From positions 1 through 15,921 of the forward strand of contig CAZTTG010000119.1 in NCBI GenBank assembly GCA_964615935.1: a DNA stretch of 15,921 bases, given 5' to 3'. The stretch comes from CAZTTG01 sp964615935. Lineage in GTDB: Bacteria; Planctomycetota; UBA1135; GCA-002686595. Positions 8,047 to 15,649 of this stretch are shown one piece after another. The notes under the pieces were generated by a model. It made no database searches. It was not told the DNA's origin and saw only the letters and a list, made by a program, of their open reading frames with translations. The first letter of the stretch is position 1; the number at the start of each line of letters is the position of its first letter. Made by a program: the position numbers and the translations under genes.

Positions 8047-8070
8047 CGCTCCCGCGATCGAGCGGGAGCG
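8047..8070 (+). other. Perfect hairpin upstream of the TPR/ExbBD operon
   Basis: CGCTCCCGC (8047-8055) and GCGGGAGCG (8062-8070) form a perfect 9-bp stem with the 6-nt loop GATCGA. It lies about 135 nt before the start of the TPR gene. It may be part of the operon's leader, a terminator for something upstream, or an operator-like dyad. There is no T-tract. Confidence 0.4.
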
Positions 8071-8205
8071 GCTCGGACCGCGTCGACACTCCGAAGAGTT
8101 TCGGGGATCATGGGCAACATATCTCCGATCCGGGGCGTATGCCGCGGGTCCTCGTTCTCTTCTCCGCGCGCGACAAGCGGCCGGACGCAGCCCGATTGGC
8201 CAGCC

Positions 8206-10650
8206 ATGGGTGCACCGCTCCTCTCCGTCCTCGCCCTCGTCCTCGCCCTGCCCGGTCCGCTCCGGGACGAGGGCGACGACCAGTACCACTACATCGTCGG
8301 CCTGTGCGAGCGGGGCCTGCACGAGCGGGCGGTCCGGGAGGCGGACGCCTTCCTCGAGAGCTTTCCGCGCCACGCCCGGCGCGACTCGTGCCGGTACCGC
8401 CTGGCCACCTCCCTTTTCGAGCTGGATCGGCGGGAGGAGGCCCGGCAGCACCTCGCCCGCCTGTCCCGGCTCTCCGGCTTCGAGTTCGCCCCCGAGGTGT
8501 GGTTCCGCCTGGGACAGTGCGAGCTGGAGCGCGGGGCCTTCGACGCCGCATCCCAGGCCCTGCAGCGCGCCCGCGCGAGCGACCGCGAGTACCTGCGCGT
8601 CCCGGCCGAGTTCCTGCTGGGCGAGGCGGACTTCCGACGCGAGCGCTTCGGCCCGGCGGGCGAGCACTACGCGGCCGTGCTGCGCGCCGAGGATCCGGCC
8701 GCGGCCGAGTACGCCCGCGACGCGGGCTACGGCCTCTGCTGGTGCTCCTTCCGGCTGGGGCAGCTCGACTCCGCCGTCGAGCGCATCGAGGCCTTCCTGG
8801 AGCGCTGGCCCGCCGATCCCCTGGCCGGGGAGCTGCGCCTGCTGCTCGGCGAGGCGCACCTGGAGTCGGGCCGGCCCGAGCCGGCCCTGGCCGAGTACCG
8901 GCGCGTGGAGGAGGGGCCCCACCGACCGGCCGCCCTGCGCGGAGCCCCCTGCGCCCCGCCGCCTGGCTGGCCCTGGGCGAGGCGCTGCTCGCCCAGAACC
9001 GCTTCTCCGACTCCGAGGGCGCCTTCCTCGAGGCGGCGCGCGAGGGGGAGGACGCGGGCACGAGGGCGGAGCAGAGCGCGCGCCGCTCCCGCGTGCTCTC
9101 GCGCATCGGCTGGTGCCGCTTCCTCGCGGGGGACCACGCCGGGGCGGCCGAGCACTTCGGCGTCCTGACGCGCGAGCACCCTCGGGCCGAGGAGGCCGAC
9201 GAGGCCCTGTACATGGAGGGGCGCTCCCTCGAGGCGGCCGGCGAGGCGAAGAAGGCGCGCCGCGCCTGGCAGCGCTACCTCGAGCGCTTCCCCGACGGCG
9301 ATCACCGCGCGCAGGTGCGGCTCGGGCTGGCGCGCACCGACGCGACTCCCGGAGGGACGAAGCACCTCGAGGACCTCCTGGAGGAGGACTCGAGGAGCGA
9401 TCTCCGTCCCCAGGGCCTCCACGAGCTGGCCGAGCGCCTGGCCGCGGTCGGCGACATCGGGGGCGCCGAGAAGCGTTACCGCGAGCTGATCCAGCGCCAC
9501 CCCGACAGCGACCGGGTTCCCGCCGCGCGCTACGGCCTGGCCTGGTGTCTCTTCGACACCGATCGCTTCGCCGAGGCGTCGGGTGAGCTCGCCCAGGTGC
9601 TGGCCCGACCCGAGATCCCCCCCGAGCTGCGCCTGTCCTCCCTCGAGCTCGCCATCTGGTCCGAGCGCTCCGCGGGTCGTCCGCGCGCGGCCCTCACGGC
9701 CTTCGAGGACCTCGTGGGCCTGTGCCGCGAGGAGGAGCGGCTGTACGCCGCCGCCCGCCAGACGGCCCTGGCCTTCGCCGAGGGCGGTCAGGGCGGGGTG
9801 GCCGACTCCCTCTTCGAGCAGGTGCGCCCTGCCCGACGCGATGGAGGCGGCCTTCTTCGTCGGCGAGGCGCGCTTCGAGGCCGGGCAGGACCGCGCGGCG
9901 GCCGGGCTCTACGCCCTGGCCGCGGGCGAGGCCAGCCCGGTGCGGGCGCAGGCCCTCTACAAGCGCGGCTTCGCGCTGCTGCGCTCGAAGGACCCCGAGG
10001 AGGCCGCCGCGGCCTTCGCCGCGCTCGTGGCAGGCTGCGAGGAGAGCCCGCTCTTCGGCGAGAGCCTCTTCCTCCTGGGCGAGGCGCGCTACCGCCTCTC
10101 GGACTTCGAGGGAGCGGCCGCGCCCCTGCGGCGCCTGCGCCGCGAGGTGCCCGAGCACGAGGCGATGCCCAAGGCCCTCTTCCGGCTGGGCCTGGCCGAG
10201 GGCCGGCTGGAGCGCTGGCGGCCGGCCCAGGACGCCCTGGCCGAGCTGGCCCGGCGCTTCCCCGACTTCGAGAACCTGGCCGAGGCCGAGCTGTGGCGCG
10301 GCCGCTCGCTGCGCGCGCTGGGCAACCGGCGCGCCGCGCGGGCTGCCCTGGAGCGCACCATCGCGGCCGACCGCGGGGAGCTCGCCGCGCAGGCGCGGCT
10401 GGAGCTGGGCGGGGTCCTCCTCGACGAGGGCCAGGTGGACGCGGCCCTCTCGGAGTACCTCAAGGTGGCGGTGCTCTACGCCCATCCCCCGTCCGTGGCG
10501 CAGGCCCTGTGGATGGCCGGCCAGTGCCTGGAGCGGCAGGGCGATCCGAAGGGCGTGCGGGACCGCTACGCCGAGCTGCTCGAGCGGTACTCCGAGTCGC
10601 CGGAGGCGAAGGCGGCCGCGCGCCGCCTGAAGGAGCTCGACTCGCACTAG
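8206..10650 (+). CDS. Exported TPR/Sel1-like repeat protein, first gene of the ExbBD operon (two apparent frameshifts)
   Basis: Reconstructed protein of about 815 residues built of helical tetratricopeptide-type repeats (for example ALYKRGFALLRSKDPEEAAA, LFRLGLAEGRLERWRPAQDA). The ATG at 8206 gives a short signal peptide (MGAPLLSVLALVLALPG), implying a periplasmic scaffold. The coding frame is split: codons start in phase with 8206 up to about 8949, then one base earlier to about 9827, then again in the first phase to the TAG at 10648-10650. Repeats continue smoothly across both breaks, so these look like sequencing errors or very recent mutations rather than an old pseudogene. Position and fold parallel CpoB/YbgF of Tol-Pal operons, although this protein is much longer. 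The start lacks a clear Shine-Dalgarno. The next gene is 91 nt away, past two hairpins. Partners and exact role are inferred. Confidence 0.82.
8945..8949 (+). other. Frameshift site 1 in the TPR gene (likely missing C)
   Basis: The run CCCCC at 8945-8949 sits where the reading frame changes. Adding one C makes the protein read RGAPLRPAAWLALGEALLAQ, which joins the two halves without disturbing the repeat pattern. This fits a one-base homopolymer undercall. Confidence 0.6.
9822..9831 (+). other. Frameshift site 2 in the TPR gene
   Basis: The frame returns to the original phase within GTGCGCCCTG. Removing one C gives QVRLPDAMEAAFF; restoring a lost GC pair gives QVRALPDAMEAAFF. Either produces a continuous helical-repeat protein. 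The two alternatives cannot be separated without reads or a homologue. Confidence 0.6.
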
Positions 10651-10654
10651 CACA

Positions 10655-10678
10655 CGTCCGCGGCCTTCGCCGCGGACG
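10655..10678 (+). terminator. Perfect 10-bp hairpin directly after the TPR stop codon
   Basis: CGTCCGCGGC (10655-10664) and GCCGCGGACG (10669-10678) enclose the tetraloop CTTC. It begins 5 nt after the TAG. No T-run follows, so it may be a leaky terminator or an mRNA-stabilising/processing element that sets the ratio of the TPR protein to the ExbB/ExbD genes. Confidence 0.5.
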
Positions 10679-10695
10679 GAAGGACACTCGAGGAG

Positions 10696-10718
10696 CGGCC
10701 CGGGACGCACCCGGGCCG
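10696..10718 (+). promoter_or_regulatory. Second perfect hairpin in the leader of the exbB-like gene
   Basis: CGGCCCGGG (10696-10704) and CCCGGGCCG (10710-10718) pair perfectly around ACGCA. The hairpin ends 12 nt before the Shine-Dalgarno GGGAGGAGG (10731-10739) of the exbB-like gene. Together with the preceding hairpin it fills most of the 91-nt gap. Confidence 0.4.
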
Positions 10719-10741
10719 AGGAGCCCCCTCGGGAGGAGGCC

Positions 10742-11422
10742 ATGCCGAACGCGCCCGCACAGCTCGCCGAGCCCACGATGACGAACGTCAGCCTGGACTC
10801 GCTCTACGACATGGTGGTCTCCGGCGGACCGGTCATGGTCCCCATCGCCCTCTGCTCGGTGGTCGCCCTGGCCTACATGGTCGAGCGCTGGGTGCGGCTG
10901 ACCTCGCGGAGCCTGGGCTCGCGGCGCTTCGGCGGCGAGGTCATCCGCGCGGTGCAGGAGGGCGGGGTCGAGCGCGGCCTGAAGGTCTGCCAGGGCCGGC
11001 GCTCCTCCCTCTCGCGCGTGCTGGGCACCGGCCTCAGGCGCTGGGGCCGCTCGTGGCTGGAGGTCGAGAAGGCGGTGGAGGACGCCGGCACCCGCGAGGT
11101 CCGGTTGCTCTCGGCCAACCTCAGGCCCCTGTCGGTGGTGGCCATGCTGGCGCCCCTCCTGGGGCTTTTGGGCACCGTGTGGGGGATGATCGAGGCCTTC
11201 TCCAACATCGCGCTCAAGGACGGGCTGGGCCGGCCGGAGCTCCTGGCCTCGGGCATCTCCCAGGCGCTGATCACCACGGCCGCGGGCCTGGCCATCGCCA
11301 TCCCCACCCAGGCCGCCTGGTTCTACTTCAAGGCCCGGGTGGACCGCTTCGTGCGGCTGGCCGAGGAGCAGTACGCGCTGCTGGCCGAGTCGCTGCTCGC
11401 GCGGGAGAGGTCGGCCTCGTGA
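10742..11422 (+). CDS. MotA/TolQ/ExbB family proton channel protein
   Basis: Inner-membrane protein of 226 residues that should form, with the next gene product, a proton channel using the proton motive force to drive a periplasmic partner. Three transmembrane helices are visible: about 28-48 (GPVMVPIALCSVVALAYMV), 129-150 (PLSVVAMLAPLLGLLGTVWG) and 172-196 (ISQALITTAAGLAIAIPT). A cytoplasmic domain lies between TM1 and TM2 and a short cytoplasmic tail follows, the family's standard topology. The family signatures APLLGLLGTVWGMI and LITTAAGLAIAIPT are intact. T145 and T178/T179 sit where the pore threonines of TolQ/ExbB are found. GGGAGGAGG at 10731-10739 fixes the ATG. The stop overlaps the start of the exbD-like gene, so the two are translationally coupled. 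Sequence alone does not decide between ExbB and TolQ. Confidence 0.95.
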   Translation: MPNAPAQLAEPTMTNVSLDSLYDMVVSGGPVMVPIALCSVVALAYMVERWVRLTSRSLGSRRFGGEVIRAVQEGGVERGLKVCQGRRSSLSRVLGTGLRRWGRSWLEVEKAVEDAGTREVRLLSANLRPLSVVAMLAPLLGLLGTVWGMIEAFSNIALKDGLGRPELLASGISQALITTAAGLAIAIPTQAAWFYFKARVDRFVRLAEEQYALLAESLLARERSAS

Positions 11423-11832
11423 GGATCCGCGACGAGGCCGCGGCCGAGGAGCTGCAGATCAACCTGACACCGCTGATCGACGTGGTCTTCATGCTGCTCA
11501 TCTTCTTCATGGTGGCCACCACCTTCCTGGACCCCGAGCGGGAGATGGACGTCGAGCTCCCCCAGGCCGAGACCGGCGCCGGGCTGGAGGCCGACCCGCT
11601 GGAGATCGTGATCAACGTCGCGGCCGACGGCCGGGTGGTCATGGGGGGCGAGGAGCTCGACCGCGACGCGCTCCGGGCGAAGCTCGAGCGGGCCGCCAGC
11701 CGCAACCCGGACACCCCGGTCACCATCCGAGGCGACGGCCGCGCCCAGCACCAGCACGTGGTGGGGGTGATGGACGTGTGCGGCCTCGCCGGGCTCGTCA
11801 ACCTGTCGGTGGGGACCATCGACGCGCGTTGA
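11419..11832 (+). CDS. ExbD/TolR family biopolymer transport protein
   Basis: Single-pass inner-membrane protein of 137 residues, partner of the preceding channel subunit. The short cytoplasmic N-terminus is followed by the family's hallmark helix, NLTPLIDVVFMLLIFFMVAT (15-34). D21 corresponds to the essential proton-carrying aspartate (D25 in E. coli ExbD, D23 in TolR). Residues about 37-137 form the periplasmic domain with the usual pattern (LEIVINVAADGRVVMGGEEL, then TPVTIRGDGRAQHQHVVGVM). The start is the GTG at 11419, inside the GTGA that overlaps the previous stop; longer upstream starts would lie entirely within the exbB-like gene. The next gene follows after 10 nt. Length and motifs are complete, so it should be functional. 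Confidence 0.95.
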   Translation: MRIRDEAAAEELQINLTPLIDVVFMLLIFFMVATTFLDPEREMDVELPQAETGAGLEADPLEIVINVAADGRVVMGGEELDRDALRAKLERAASRNPDTPVTIRGDGRAQHQHVVGVMDVCGLAGLVNLSVGTIDAR

Positions 11833-11842
11833 GAAGGCAGTC

Positions 11843-14800
11843 GTGAAGGCCCACCTCGGCAAGAACGCGGTCATCGTCCTGGCGCTCCTCGCCGCGGGCT
11901 TCATCGCGGCGTGGATCCGCTACGCGCCGCACCTCTCGCGCGAGTCCGCCTGGACCGACGGGGTGCGCACCTATGGATCGAGCGCGGCCGAGGAGATCCG
12001 CTACGCGGTGTGGGACCTGCCCGAGGCCCTCTCCGAGGTGGTCAACACGGACGCGCCCGAGTGCCGGCCGGGCCTCTCCCCCGACGGGCGCCTGCTGGTC
12101 TTCGCGGTGGGGGAGCTGGGGCTGGGCGCCGACCTGTGGGTGGCCGACTGGATCGACGGCGAGCCGGTGGACGCGCGGCCGCTGGAGGGCGTCAACACGC
12201 CGGCCGACGAGTGGGCCCCGGCCTTCGGCGCCGGCCACCTCTACCTGGCCTCCAGCCGCCGCGGGGGCGAGGGGGGCCTGGACCTGTACCGCGCGCCCTA
12301 CCGCGACGGTCTCTTCGGCGAGGTGGAGAGCCTGGGAGCGGCGCTCAACACCTCGAGCCACGAGTCCGATCCCGCGCCCGTGCCGGGCACGCGCGAGCTA
12401 GCCTTCGCCTCGGACCGCGCGCGCGGGAGGCTGCGCGACTGGAACCTGTACCTGGCGGCGCCCCCGGACGAGCGCGCGGCCCCCGGCGCTCCCGAGCCCG
12501 CTCCGGCCTTCGCGGTCACCGCCCTCGACGAGCTGAACAGCGGCTTCCACGAGCGCGACCCGGCGTTCACCGCCGACGGCCTGGCCGTGGTCTTCGCCTC
12601 GAACCGCGACGGCACCCTGGGCGGCTTCGACCTCTTCCGCTCGGTGCGCCGGGACGGGGCCTGGCTCCCGGCCGAGGCCCTGCGCGGGGTCAACTCGGTG
12701 GACTCCGAGCGGGGGCCGCACCCCTCTCGCGACGGCTTCTCGCTGCTCTTCGCGGTGGAGGACGCGCAGGGCGGCTCGGACCTCTTCCGCGCGCGCTCCC
12801 TGGAGCTCCTGCGCATCCCCGGGCCCCCGGTCGGATGGCAGGACCTGCTCATCCTCGCGGCCCTGCTGGCCCTGGCCCTGCTCGCCTGGCTGGCCAAGCG
12901 CTGGGAGCGGCTCGAGGTCCTGTACAAGTGCTTCCTGATCTCGCTCGTCGCGCACCTGGCGCTCCTGTGGTGGTTCCGGGAGGTCTATCCCGAGAGCCGC
13001 GCCTTCGCGGGAGGGGGCGAGTCGCAGCTCTTCAAGGTGCGCCTGGCCTCCTCGGGCTCCGAGGCCGCGGCCGCCGGTCGGGTGGAGCGCGGCGGAGAGG
13101 TGGAGGTGGAGCGCTCCAGCGAGGAGGTCGGCGCGAACCCCGAGCGCGCCGCCGACCTGGTCCCGGCCGAGCTGCCGGGCGCGGCCCCGACCCGCGGCCT
13201 CGCGCGCGGCCGGGCACCGGCGCGCGACGCGCCCGAGCGGCTCCTGAGCGAGGCGGCGCGAGCCCAGCCGCGCTCGAGCGCCGAGGCGCGGCGCGAGCTG
13301 CCGGTGGACGAGCCCGGCTTCGAGCCCCTCGCGGGATCGGCTCCCGGCCTGGCCGTGGACGTCGGTGCCGTGGAGATCGCGCGCGCGACCCCGGTCGAGT
13401 CGAGTCCCGAGCGCGGGTCCGGCGGCGGCGCGCAGGCGCCGGCCGCGAGGACCTCGGTCCAGCCGGGCGAGCGGGCCGCCCATCGGCCCGAGGCGCCTCC
13501 CGGCGGAGCCGTCGCCGGCCTGCGTCCGGAGCGCGCGTCCGAGGAAGCGCTCCCCTCCCCGCGGCTCTCCGGCCCGCGGGAGTCGGTCGAGCGCCTCGAG
13601 GGGCGCGCGAGCGAGCTGGAGCTCTCGGTCGCGGCTGCCGCGGCGACCGGCGATCCGGCCTCGCGCCGCGAGGGCGGCGCGCTGCCGCGCCGCGCGGCAT
13701 CGGAGCCGAGCGCGCCGCGGGACGGCCCCCGCTCCCTGGACGCGAGCGAGCTCCTGGCGGGCGCGGCGCCCGAGCGGGGCCGCGAGGCGCCCGAGCGCGG
13801 CGCGGAGGAGGTTCCCGTTCCCCGCGCGGAGTCCGAGCTCCCGCGGGTGGCGATGGCGGACGTCGGAGGCGCGGACCGACCGCGACCCCACCCGCCGGAG
13901 AACGGCGGGTCCACCGAGGGCTGGCTGGGCCCGGCCGCGTCGGTCGCCACGCCCGAGCGCGCGCACGGGATCGAGGCGCGACCCTCGCGCGCGGCGGACT
14001 CGTCGAGGCCCGACCAGGGCCCCCGCCGTCCGCGCTTCGAGGAGCTGGCCCGCGCCGCCTCTCCCTCGCCCGAGGCCCCGGTGGCGCCGCGCGCCGACGC
14101 CGGCCTCGCGCCTCGCGCGACCGAGCTGCCCGAGGTGAGCCTCGCCCATCGCGAGGCGCGGGAGGCCGACCCCGCGAGCGCCCCGCCGGATCCCGGTCCG
14201 CCCGCCGACATCCTGGACGACCCGGTGGCCTTCGCCAGGGAGCGCCCGCGCTCGAGCGGCGGCGCGGTCGAGGATCTCGGCCCGACCCGCTGGTCGATCC
14301 CCTTCGAGCGGCCCGATGCCCGTCCGGAGCACCGTCCCCTGCGCGCCGAGCGGCCGCCCGAGGAGCTCCTCACCCCGGTGGCCTCGCGCCTCGACCACAC
14401 GCCCTACCGCTCGCGCTTCGGCGAGCGCAAGCGCGTGGCCCTGGAAATGCACGGCGGCAGCCAGGAGACCGAGCTCGCGGTGGCCGAGGGCCTGGCCTAC
14501 CTCGCGCGCCGTCAGGACCCGGAGGGCTACTGGGGGGACCCGGAGTTCTACCACTCGAAGTACGGCTACACGCTGGTGGGCAAGACCGCCCTCTCGCTCT
14601 TGGCCTTCCTGGGCGCGGGGCACACGCCGGTCTCGGGGACCGAGCACTCGGAGGTCGCCGATCGGGCGGTGGGCTTCCTGCTCGCCGTGCAGGACGAGGC
14701 GAGCGGTCACTTCGGCTACACGACCTCCTACAGCCACGGCATCGCGACCTACGCCCTGGCCGAGTGCTTCGCCCTGACCGGCGAGGATCGCCTGCGCGCT

Positions 14801-15514
14801 CCGGTGGAGCGCGGGCTCCGCCAGATCCTCGATCACCAGGTCCCGCGCCGCCGCAACGACCCGCGCTCGGGCGGCTGGAGCTACTACTACCCCGACGACC
14901 GCACCTTCGACGAGTGGCCGCGGGTGTCGATCACCGCCTGGCAGGTCATGGCGCTGGAGTCGGCGCGGCTGGGCGGGATCGCCGTGCCCGAGCGGGCCTT
15001 CGAGGACGCGCGCAGCTTCCTCCTGGGCTCCTGGGACGCGCGCCGGGGCTTCACCCGCTACAGCCACGATCCCTCGCGCCTGCGCTCGGGCTATCCGACG
15101 CTGCCGGCCTCGACCCCGGCGGGGCTCTTCGCCCTGACGCTGCTGGGCGAGGAGGCCAGCGACCCGCGCTTCGAGGGCATGGTGGAGTTCACCATCAGCC
15201 GGGTGCCGCGCACCTATCGCATGCAGTCGGAGGACGCCTTCGTCTCGCAGGGCTCGGGCAACCTCTACTTCTGGTACTACGGCAGCCTGGCCCTGATGCG
15301 CTGCGGCGGCTCCCCCTGGCGATTGTGGAACGAGGCCATGAAGGAGGTGTTGCTGGATTCCCAGGAGGACAACGGCTCCTGGCGGCCGCGGTCGGTGTAT
15401 TCGAGGGACTACGCGGGCGACACGAATTCGGATCGGATCTACTCGACGGCCATGTGCGTGCTGATCCTCGAGGTGTACTACCGGTACTTCACGCCGCTGC
15501 TCGAGGCGCGGTAG
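11843..15514 (+). CDS. Fusion membrane protein: PD40 propeller, TonB/TolA-like transmembrane helix, long disordered linker, alpha/alpha-toroid domain
   Basis: A 1223-residue protein that looks like the energised partner of the ExbBD pair. TM1 is about 8-25. A periplasmic PD40 (TolB-like) region spans about 60-325, with five repeats marked by NT/NS...E motifs at N68, N118, N169, N232 and N284 and by GGxDLYR/GGFDLFR ends. TM2 is about 332-351, with a basic loop at 352-362 (KRWERLEVLYK). TM3 is about 363-378 (CFLISLVAHLALLWWF) and contains S367-x3-H371, the spacing found in TonB/TolA transducer helices. LFKVRLASS follows, like the post-TM strand of TonB. Residues about 385-868 are an Arg/Ala/Glu/Pro/Ser-rich, apparently disordered linker. 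Residues 870-1223 form an alpha/alpha-toroid of the prenyltransferase/squalene-cyclase fold with QxxxGxW motifs at 891-897 (QDPEGYW) and 1174-1180 (QEDNGSW). No cyclase DxDD is present, so a binding or other periplasmic role is likelier than terpene cyclisation. The start is GTG with GAGAAGG at 11831-11837. Confidence 0.88.
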   Translation: MKAHLGKNAVIVLALLAAGFIAAWIRYAPHLSRESAWTDGVRTYGSSAAEEIRYAVWDLPEALSEVVNTDAPECRPGLSPDGRLLVFAVGELGLGADLWVADWIDGEPVDARPLEGVNTPADEWAPAFGAGHLYLASSRRGGEGGLDLYRAPYRDGLFGEVESLGAALNTSSHESDPAPVPGTRELAFASDRARGRLRDWNLYLAAPPDERAAPGAPEPAPAFAVTALDELNSGFHERDPAFTADGLAVVFASNRDGTLGGFDLFRSVRRDGAWLPAEALRGVNSVDSERGPHPSRDGFSLLFAVEDAQGGSDLFRARSLELLRIPGPPVGWQDLLILAALLALALLAWLAKRWERLEVLYKCFLISLVAHLALLWWFREVYPESRAFAGGGESQLFKVRLASSGSEAAAAGRVERGGEVEVERSSEEVGANPERAADLVPAELPGAAPTRGLARGRAPARDAPERLLSEAARAQPRSSAEARRELPVDEPGFEPLAGSAPGLAVDVGAVEIARATPVESSPERGSGGGAQAPAARTSVQPGERAAHRPEAPPGGAVAGLRPERASEEALPSPRLSGPRESVERLEGRASELELSVAAAAATGDPASRREGGALPRRAASEPSAPRDGPRSLDASELLAGAAPERGREAPERGAEEVPVPRAESELPRVAMADVGGADRPRPHPPENGGSTEGWLGPAASVATPERAHGIEARPSRAADSSRPDQGPRRPRFEELARAASPSPEAPVAPRADAGLAPRATELPEVSLAHREAREADPASAPPDPGPPADILDDPVAFARERPRSSGGAVEDLGPTRWSIPFERPDARPEHRPLRAERPPEELLTPVASRLDHTPYRSRFGERKRVALEMHGGSQETELAVAEGLAYLARRQDPEGYWGDPEFYHSKYGYTLVGKTALSLLAFLGAGHTPVSGTEHSEVADRAVGFLLAVQDEASGHFGYTTSYSHGIATYALAECFALTGEDRLRAPVERGLRQILDHQVPRRRNDPRSGGWSYYYPDDRTFDEWPRVSITAWQVMALESARLGGIAVPERAFEDARSFLLGSWDARRGFTRYSHDPSRLRSGYPTLPASTPAGLFALTLLGEEASDPRFEGMVEFTISRVPRTYRMQSEDAFVSQGSGNLYFWYYGSLALMRCGGSPWRLWNEAMKEVLLDSQEDNGSWRPRSVYSRDYAGDTNSDRIYSTAMCVLILEVYYRYFTPLLEAR

Positions 15515-15534
15515 GGGGGAGGGAAGACTCCTCG

Positions 15535-15555
15535 CGCGCCCGCGGAGCGGGCGCG
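15535..15555 (+). terminator. Perfect hairpin closing the ExbBD operon
   Basis: CGCGCCCGC (15535-15543) and GCGGGCGCG (15547-15555) form a 9-bp stem with a 3-nt loop (GGA), 20 nt after the stop codon of the fusion protein. No U-tract follows, as for the other hairpins in this window. It most likely marks the 3' end of the operon transcript. Confidence 0.55.
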
Positions 15556-15561
15556 GCCTCG

Positions 15562-15590
15562 TTGCAGCCTGCGGATTCAAGGTCCACAAT
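15562..15590 (+). promoter_or_regulatory. Candidate promoter for the small membrane protein
   Basis: TTGCAG (15562-15567) and CACAAT (15585-15590) are separated by 17 bp, the optimal spacing for a housekeeping promoter. Each hexamer is an imperfect match (3 of 6 and 4 of 6). The local drop in GC just after the operon's hairpin supports a transcription start for the next gene. Confidence 0.3.
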
Positions 15591-15649
15591 CTGCCGTAGT
15601 GGTAGGATGGCCCGAGTCACCACCCCCCCATCCCGGGAGGCAGCGAACC

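Larger units (their letters stand above)
7101..8205. other. Long region without a confident gene
   Basis: This stretch separates the secreted-protein gene from the ExbBD operon. It contains the ribosome site of the minus-strand gene (7104-7114), a homopolymer cluster (7268-7391), a possible gene remnant on the minus strand (7471-7824) and a perfect hairpin (8047-8070). Several frames stay open only because stop codons are rare at this GC content. Their translations are Arg/Pro/Gly/Ala-rich and unconvincing. No tRNA, rRNA, CRISPR array or insertion sequence was seen. Confidence 0.6.

Noticed and set aside
7335..10781. An 1148-codon plus-strand frame covering the homopolymer region and the TPR gene
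   Set aside because: Only its middle (about 8950-9827) is real coding sequence, as the central part of the frameshifted TPR gene. The rest is Arg/Pro/Ala-rich noise kept open by high GC.
11843..15514. Naming the last operon gene a squalene-hopene cyclase
   Set aside because: The fold resemblance is restricted to the C-terminal 350 residues, the DxDD catalytic motif is not present, and the rest of the protein is an envelope-transducer architecture.
12398..15589. Long antisense and alternate-frame ORFs across the fusion-protein gene (up to 1274 codons)
   Set aside because: They lack recognisable domains and are explained by few stop codons at this GC content. The frame at 11843-15514 carries the membrane helices, PD40 repeats and toroid motifs.
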